9,759 nucleotides of DNA from Lachnospiraceae bacterium. GTDB taxonomy: Bacteria > Bacillota > Clostridia > Lachnospirales > Lachnospiraceae. Where the stretch lies: positions 1-9,759 of the forward strand of contig JAFUKK010000263.1 in the NCBI GenBank assembly GCA_017473665.1, written 5' to 3'. The notes below the pieces were generated by a model. It was given only the letters and a program-made list of their open reading frames with translations, was not told where the DNA came from and ran no database searches. Shown in pieces: positions 7,230-9,759 of this stretch (positions within the stretch are counted from its first letter, which is position 1; every line of letters begins with the position of its first letter). The translations under genes and the position numbers were made by a program.

Positions 7230-7257
7230 TTGCACTTTTGCAGCAGAATAGTATAAT
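7230..7257 (+). promoter_or_regulatory. Strong sigma-A-like promoter of the 7290 membrane-protein gene
   Basis: TTGCAC (7230-7235), a 16-base spacer, then a perfect TATAAT (7252-7257). Transcription would begin near 7264, leaving a short leader of about 25 bases that carries AGGAGG (7275-7280), nine bases before the ATG. This is the best promoter in the window. Confidence 0.75.
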
Positions 7258-7289
7258 GAAACTAGCTTTTATTTAGGAGGAATTGGTAT

Positions 7290-7952
7290 ATGAAGTCATC
7301 AAAGAAGAAAAGCTGCCACGGTAATCTTATTGCCTTTATTATTTTTCTCGCATTGGGGATTACCGGAGTATATCTCTCCTTCCCCTCCCTGCAGATGCTG
7401 TTAACCGGTCCACAGGCATTAGACACCTTTGATTATAGCGCGGTAAAAGAAGCAGGCTTTGACCATGAATATGTATCCGGTGCCATTAGCGGTATCTATG
7501 ACTATTACTGCGATGAGATCCGGGATGATTCATTATATGCCCGGGAGTATCTAATTGACGGTGGCGATTATTACTACTTGGGACTACGTGTGAAAAAGGC
7601 TGATTTGGAGCCTGCAGAAACACTGCTGTCCGCATCCATGGACTATCTGAAAGGTGTGGATGACGGTACTGCTCTGGAAAAAGCAAAATATACAGTAACC
7701 GGTACAATTAAGCCTATGGATAGCGAAAGTATCAGCATCCTCCAAGAGTATCTGGACTATGATACCATGGACCAGACAACCCGTGATACCATCCTATTCT
7801 GTTATCTGGATGTGGGTTCCATCGGTGCATATAATATGCCCACCATCGTTACCCTGCTGATATTTACTGTTATCTTTTGGGCCCTTGCCCTTTGGTTTCT
7901 GATACGGTTCTTTGCAGGCAGATCGAAAAAGAAAGTACGCTCACAACGATAA
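7290..7952 (+). CDS. Two-helix membrane protein of unknown function
   Basis: Protein of 220 residues that I do not recognise. It starts with a basic segment (SSKKKS), then a hydrophobic helix at about 12-31 (LIAFIIFLALGITGVYL). A soluble region of roughly 150 residues follows, rich in Tyr and Asp (YDYYCDE, GGDYYYLGLRV), then a second hydrophobic helix at about 184-208 (IVTLLIFTVIFWALALWFLI) and a basic tail (RSKKKVRSQR). Positive charges at both ends predict both termini in the cytoplasm and the 32-183 region outside the cell. The first helix lacks a clear cleavage site, so it looks like a membrane anchor and not a removed signal peptide. The start is set by a strong AGGAGG site, and the gene has its own near-consensus promoter and terminator, so it is a single-gene unit. 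It might be an accessory or sensor-like envelope protein, but no motif identifies a role. Confidence 0.8.
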   Translation: MKSSKKKSCHGNLIAFIIFLALGITGVYLSFPSLQMLLTGPQALDTFDYSAVKEAGFDHEYVSGAISGIYDYYCDEIRDDSLYAREYLIDGGDYYYLGLRVKKADLEPAETLLSASMDYLKGVDDGTALEKAKYTVTGTIKPMDSESISILQEYLDYDTMDQTTRDTILFCYLDVGSIGAYNMPTIVTLLIFTVIFWALALWFLIRFFAGRSKKKVRSQR

Positions 7953-7965
7953 GCAAATAAATACT

Positions 7966-8010
7966 AAAGGCAGTATCTCAGGAATATTCCCGGGATACTG
8001 CCTTTCCTTT
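7966..8010. terminator. Bidirectional terminator between convergent genes
   Basis: AAAGGCAGTATC (7966-7977) and GATACTGCCTTT (7994-8005) form a perfect 12-base stem, extended by a U-G and a C-G pair. The loop contains the palindrome GGAATATTCC (7981-7990). T-rich sequence follows on both strands (CCTTTCCTTT on plus; AGTATTTATTT on minus). It ends the gene at 7290-7952 and the minus-strand operon ending at 8052. A second, weaker hairpin (about 8024-8043, GGGGAGT/ACTCTCC) lies between it and the minus-strand stop codon. Confidence 0.85.
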
Positions 8011-8051
8011 ACATTCTTTATATGGGGAGTGCTCAGACTCTCCTTCACAGA

Positions 8052-8315
8052 TCAGCCTTCCACAATCAGGTATCTGCCATCGCCTATGTCAAATACTTCG
8101 CCCGCTTCCAGAATATCTTCTCCGTCAGCGCCGTCCATATCGATGCCTTCCTCCTCGAAGAATTCGATTACCTCGTCCACAGAATCCACAACTACTGCCA
8201 TGCAATCCATCAGGAACTCTTCTGCTTCCTCGGGTGTCTCTGCCACTTTCTCAGGAAACAGCTGCAGCTGGTTTTCCAAAAAACATTCCAGTACCGCATC
8301 ATCAAATTCGTGCAT
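8052..8315 (-). CDS. Small, highly acidic protein of unknown function
   Basis: An 87-residue cytoplasmic protein. I do not recognise a named family. It has 29 Asp/Glu against one Lys and one Arg, so the predicted isoelectric point is very low. The N-terminal half looks helical (FDDAVLECFLENQLQLF, then ETPEEAEEFLMDCMAVVVD, then DEVIEFFEEEG). The end looks like a short beta hairpin (EVFDIGDGRYLIVEG). It has two cysteines, Cys11 and Cys38, and no signal peptide or membrane helix. The start at 8315 is chosen because AAAGGAGGT sits 8 bases upstream; an upstream TTG at 8354 has no comparable site and would put the ribosome site inside the gene. It is the last gene of the maf-HAD operon, 50 bases after the HAD stop codon, and is followed by the bidirectional terminator. 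Its strong ribosome site suggests more translation than its neighbours. A protein-binding or regulatory role is only a guess. Confidence 0.75.
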   Translation of the reverse strand: MHEFDDAVLECFLENQLQLFPEKVAETPEEAEEFLMDCMAVVVDSVDEVIEFFEEEGIDMDGADGEDILEAGEVFDIGDGRYLIVEG

Positions 8316-8352
8316 ACGCCAGACCTCCTTTAACTCAAATTTCTTCGTTACC

Positions 8353-8367
8353 AATCATAATATGATT
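8353..8367. repeat. Short AT-rich palindrome between the HAD gene and the small acidic gene
   Basis: AATCAT and ATGATT form a six-base dyad around a three-base centre and overlap the HAD stop codon (8366-8368). It may be a weak intercistronic RNA hairpin that slows 3' decay, or chance in AT-rich sequence. Confidence 0.3.
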
Positions 8368-9094
8368 AGTCTATATAGTCAAGTAATTGTAAGGGATTTT
8401 CTATAATTGCATCTGCGTGATGTTCTTCCAGTTCCTTACGCTCCCGAAATCCCCAGAGACAGCCTATCGTAAAAGCCCCTGCACTCTTGCCGGTCTGCAT
8501 ATCTGTACCGGTATCTCCTACGTAGAGCAATACATCTTCCAAGTCTGCAGTATCCTTGCTCAATACCGTAGCATCATCGGTATTCTTTACGGAATGTCCT
8601 TGCGCAAGATAATCTCTCATCCCTAACTGCTCTAATATCTGAAATACCCCTTCCGGGCTGGGCTTGATAGCCACCTCCGGTTTCTGCCCCTGAATCACAT
8701 CAAAATAATCTTTACCAAAAAGGTTCTCAATGACCCGTATGGTCTCCTGATGAGGCTTATTAGATAATACTGCTATCTGCAAGCCTTTTTCTTTCAATGC
8801 GGTCAGCAATTCCCGGATACCCTCATAGGGATGCACTCCGTCCATACAATGCTCTGCAAAAATTTCCCGATAACGTCTGAACCCATCCTCAAAATGTATC
8901 AGCTGCTCATCGCCTCCGGCTCTCAGTGCCCGCTTTATCAGATTGGCAGCACCATCACCCACAAAATATTTATACTGCTCCACCGTATAGGGTCCAAATC
9001 CCAACGGGGCCAAAGCTGCATCACAGCTGTTTTTGATACTCATAATGGAATCGGACAAGGTACCGTCCAAGTCAAATATTACTGCCTTCCTCAT
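8366..9094 (-). CDS. HAD-superfamily hydrolase, Gph/PGP-like phosphatase with a loop insertion
   Basis: Cytoplasmic phosphatase of 242 residues, HAD subfamily IA, nearest in style to phosphoglycolate phosphatase (Gph) and pyrophosphatase PpaX; the substrate cannot be read from the sequence. Motif I is DLDGT (8-12, nucleophile Asp8 and acid Asp10), motif II is LSNKP (Ser111), motif III is IKPSP (Lys144) and motif IV is VGDTGTDM (Asp194, Asp198). Residues about 15-85 form the helical cap. Between motifs III and IV there are roughly 23 more residues than usual (161-188, polar, including HSVKNTDDATVLSKDT), where relatives have only a short turn. The start at 9094 gives the family-typical N-terminus MRKAVIFDLDGTL. 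It lies inside the 3' end of maf with a 23-base overlap, which suggests translational coupling; AAAGG and AGGAG lie just upstream. Maf and HAD phosphatases are both nucleotide- or metabolite-clean-up enzymes, so joint expression is plausible. Confidence 0.88.
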   Translation of the reverse strand: MRKAVIFDLDGTLSDSIMSIKNSCDAALAPLGFGPYTVEQYKYFVGDGAANLIKRALRAGGDEQLIHFEDGFRRYREIFAEHCMDGVHPYEGIRELLTALKEKGLQIAVLSNKPHQETIRVIENLFGKDYFDVIQGQKPEVAIKPSPEGVFQILEQLGMRDYLAQGHSVKNTDDATVLSKDTADLEDVLLYVGDTGTDMQTGKSAGAFTIGCLWGFRERKELEEHHADAIIENPLQLLDYID

Positions 9095-9689
9095 CTCCTA
9101 ATAAACCTTTCATTTCCTGGTATAGTCTTCCCACAGGCAGGCCTACCACGTTGTTATAATCCCCCCGAATGCCCTTGATATAACGGGCACAAAAGCCTTG
9201 AATCCCATAACTGCCTGCTTTGTCCATGGGGTCTTTAGAGGATACATAGTCCTCTATTTCTGCTGAGCTCATGGGGTAAAAGAACACCTCTGTCTCCTCA
9301 TAAAACTGCTTCCGTACGGGACTTTGCTCCCCGGCCCTGCGATATAGTAAAGTCATACCGGTATATACCTGATGCCCCCTATCTTGCAGACGCTCCAACA
9401 TGGATACTGCATCCTGCTCATCCTTTGGCTTGCCCAATATCCGCCCGTCGCAAGACACAATAGTATCTGCGCCGATGACTAATATATCCTCCGTCTGAAA
9501 CATCTGTTGCATCCCCAACTGTTCCAACACGGCACATGCTTTCAATGCAGATAAATCCATCACCACCCGGGAAGGGTCCTGACTTTCAGAATGCTCTTCC
9601 ACGTCTGCAGTAATAATATCAAATTCCAGTCCAATCTGTGTCAATAGCTCCCGTCGTCTGGGTGAGGCTGAAGCCAATATAATTTTCAT
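9072..9689 (-). CDS. maf: Maf-family nucleoside triphosphate pyrophosphatase
   Basis: A 205-residue cytoplasmic enzyme of normal Maf length. Family members hydrolyse dTTP, UTP and modified or non-canonical nucleotides to the monophosphate and pyrophosphate, and Bacillus Maf has also been linked to septum inhibition. Hallmarks are complete: the N-terminal LASASPRRRELL (5-16), the S-x-LK-A-A helix (about 47-53), GADTIV with catalytic Asp75, GKPKD with its following helix (87-91), YTG (109-111), the KAGSYGIQG segment (157-165), and GDYNNVVGLP (176-185) near the C-terminus. The DKAGxYGIQG pattern places it with the YhdE-type dTTPase/UTPase group. The start at 9689 has AGGAG seven bases upstream and gives the canonical MKIILASASPRR; an in-frame TTG at 9722 would add 11 atypical residues. 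It begins four bases after the stop of the preceding minus-strand gene and overlaps the following HAD gene, so it sits in an operon. Confidence 0.95.
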   Translation of the reverse strand: MKIILASASPRRRELLTQIGLEFDIITADVEEHSESQDPSRVVMDLSALKACAVLEQLGMQQMFQTEDILVIGADTIVSCDGRILGKPKDEQDAVSMLERLQDRGHQVYTGMTLLYRRAGEQSPVRKQFYEETEVFFYPMSSAEIEDYVSSKDPMDKAGSYGIQGFCARYIKGIRGDYNNVVGLPVGRLYQEMKGLLGDEEGSNI

Positions 9690-9693
9690 ATCC

Positions 9694-9759
9694 CTACTCC
9701 TCATGATGTACTCTGGGCACAAAAGTCCTGCTGTCCGGCTGGGCTTCCTTTATGGCAGC
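9694..9759 (-). CDS. 3' end of an unidentified upstream gene
   Basis: The last 21 codons of a minus-strand frame enter from the right edge and end with TAG at 9694-9696, four bases before the maf start. The visible residues finish with FVPRVHHEE, and the gene's final GAGGAG supplies the maf ribosome binding site. This tight spacing fits an operon. Another frame is also open over this short stretch (ending in TGA further upstream), so the frame choice is not certain, and there is too little sequence to name the product. Confidence 0.45.
   Translation of the reverse strand, partial: AAIKEAQPDSRTFVPRVHHEE

Noticed and set aside
8316..8354. TTG start at 8354 for the small acidic protein
   Set aside because: It would place the excellent AAAGGAGGT ribosome site inside the coding region; the ATG at 8315 is correctly spaced from it.
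9690..9722. TTG start at 9722 for Maf
   Set aside because: It adds 11 residues not seen in the family and overlaps the preceding gene; the ATG at 9689 has a good ribosome site.
1..9759. CRISPR array, transposon ends, tRNA genes or riboswitch aptamers
   Set aside because: No regularly spaced repeats, transposase-like frames, cloverleaf patterns or recognisable aptamer cores were found by reading both strands.

Overview
The window looks like chromosomal DNA from a Gram-positive, moderate-GC Firmicute, most likely a Lachnospiraceae-type gut or rumen anaerobe. The evidence is AGGAGG-type ribosome binding sites, sigma-A-like promoters, a Firmicute-style ABC-F protein resembling Bacillus YkpA, and a very large secreted plant-fibre enzyme. 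This taxonomic placement is an inference from sequence style; there is no rRNA or other marker gene here. I see no mobile element, CRISPR array, tRNA or rRNA gene.

Layout. (1) Positions 1-4130, minus strand: one uninterrupted secreted protein that runs off the left edge with 1376 codons visible. It has a signal peptide, three CBM9-like carbohydrate-binding domains separated by helical linkers, a CE15 glucuronoyl-esterase-like hydrolase domain, and an unassigned C-terminal part. (2) 4131-4490: a divergent control region of about 360 bases. It holds an imperfect inverted repeat and a weak promoter for the esterase gene, and a promoter plus a stable leader hairpin for the ABC-F gene. (3) 4491-6128, plus: a 545-residue ABC-F ATPase with codon use typical of a highly expressed gene, closed by a hairpin terminator. 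(4) 6307-7194, plus: a PHP-domain phosphoesterase of the YciV/RNase AM type. (5) 7290-7952, plus: a two-helix membrane protein of unknown function with its own near-consensus promoter. (6) A bidirectional terminator at about 7966-8010 separates this from a convergent minus-strand operon read right to left: the 3' end of an unidentified gene, maf, a HAD-family phosphatase overlapping maf by 23 bases, and a small, extremely acidic protein.

How the genes fit together. The left third is fibre degradation: binding domains would hold the enzyme on polysaccharide while the CE15 domain cuts ester bonds between glucuronoyl side chains and lignin or other alcohols. The rest is housekeeping. It includes a ribosome-associated ATPase, nucleotide clean-up (PHP phosphatase, Maf pyrophosphatase, HAD phosphatase) and two uncharacterised small proteins. 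No single new multi-gene system is evident. The most unusual item is the CE15 domain: its nucleophile and histidine are in place, but the conserved arginine next to the nucleophile is Phe and the usual acid (Glu) position is His.
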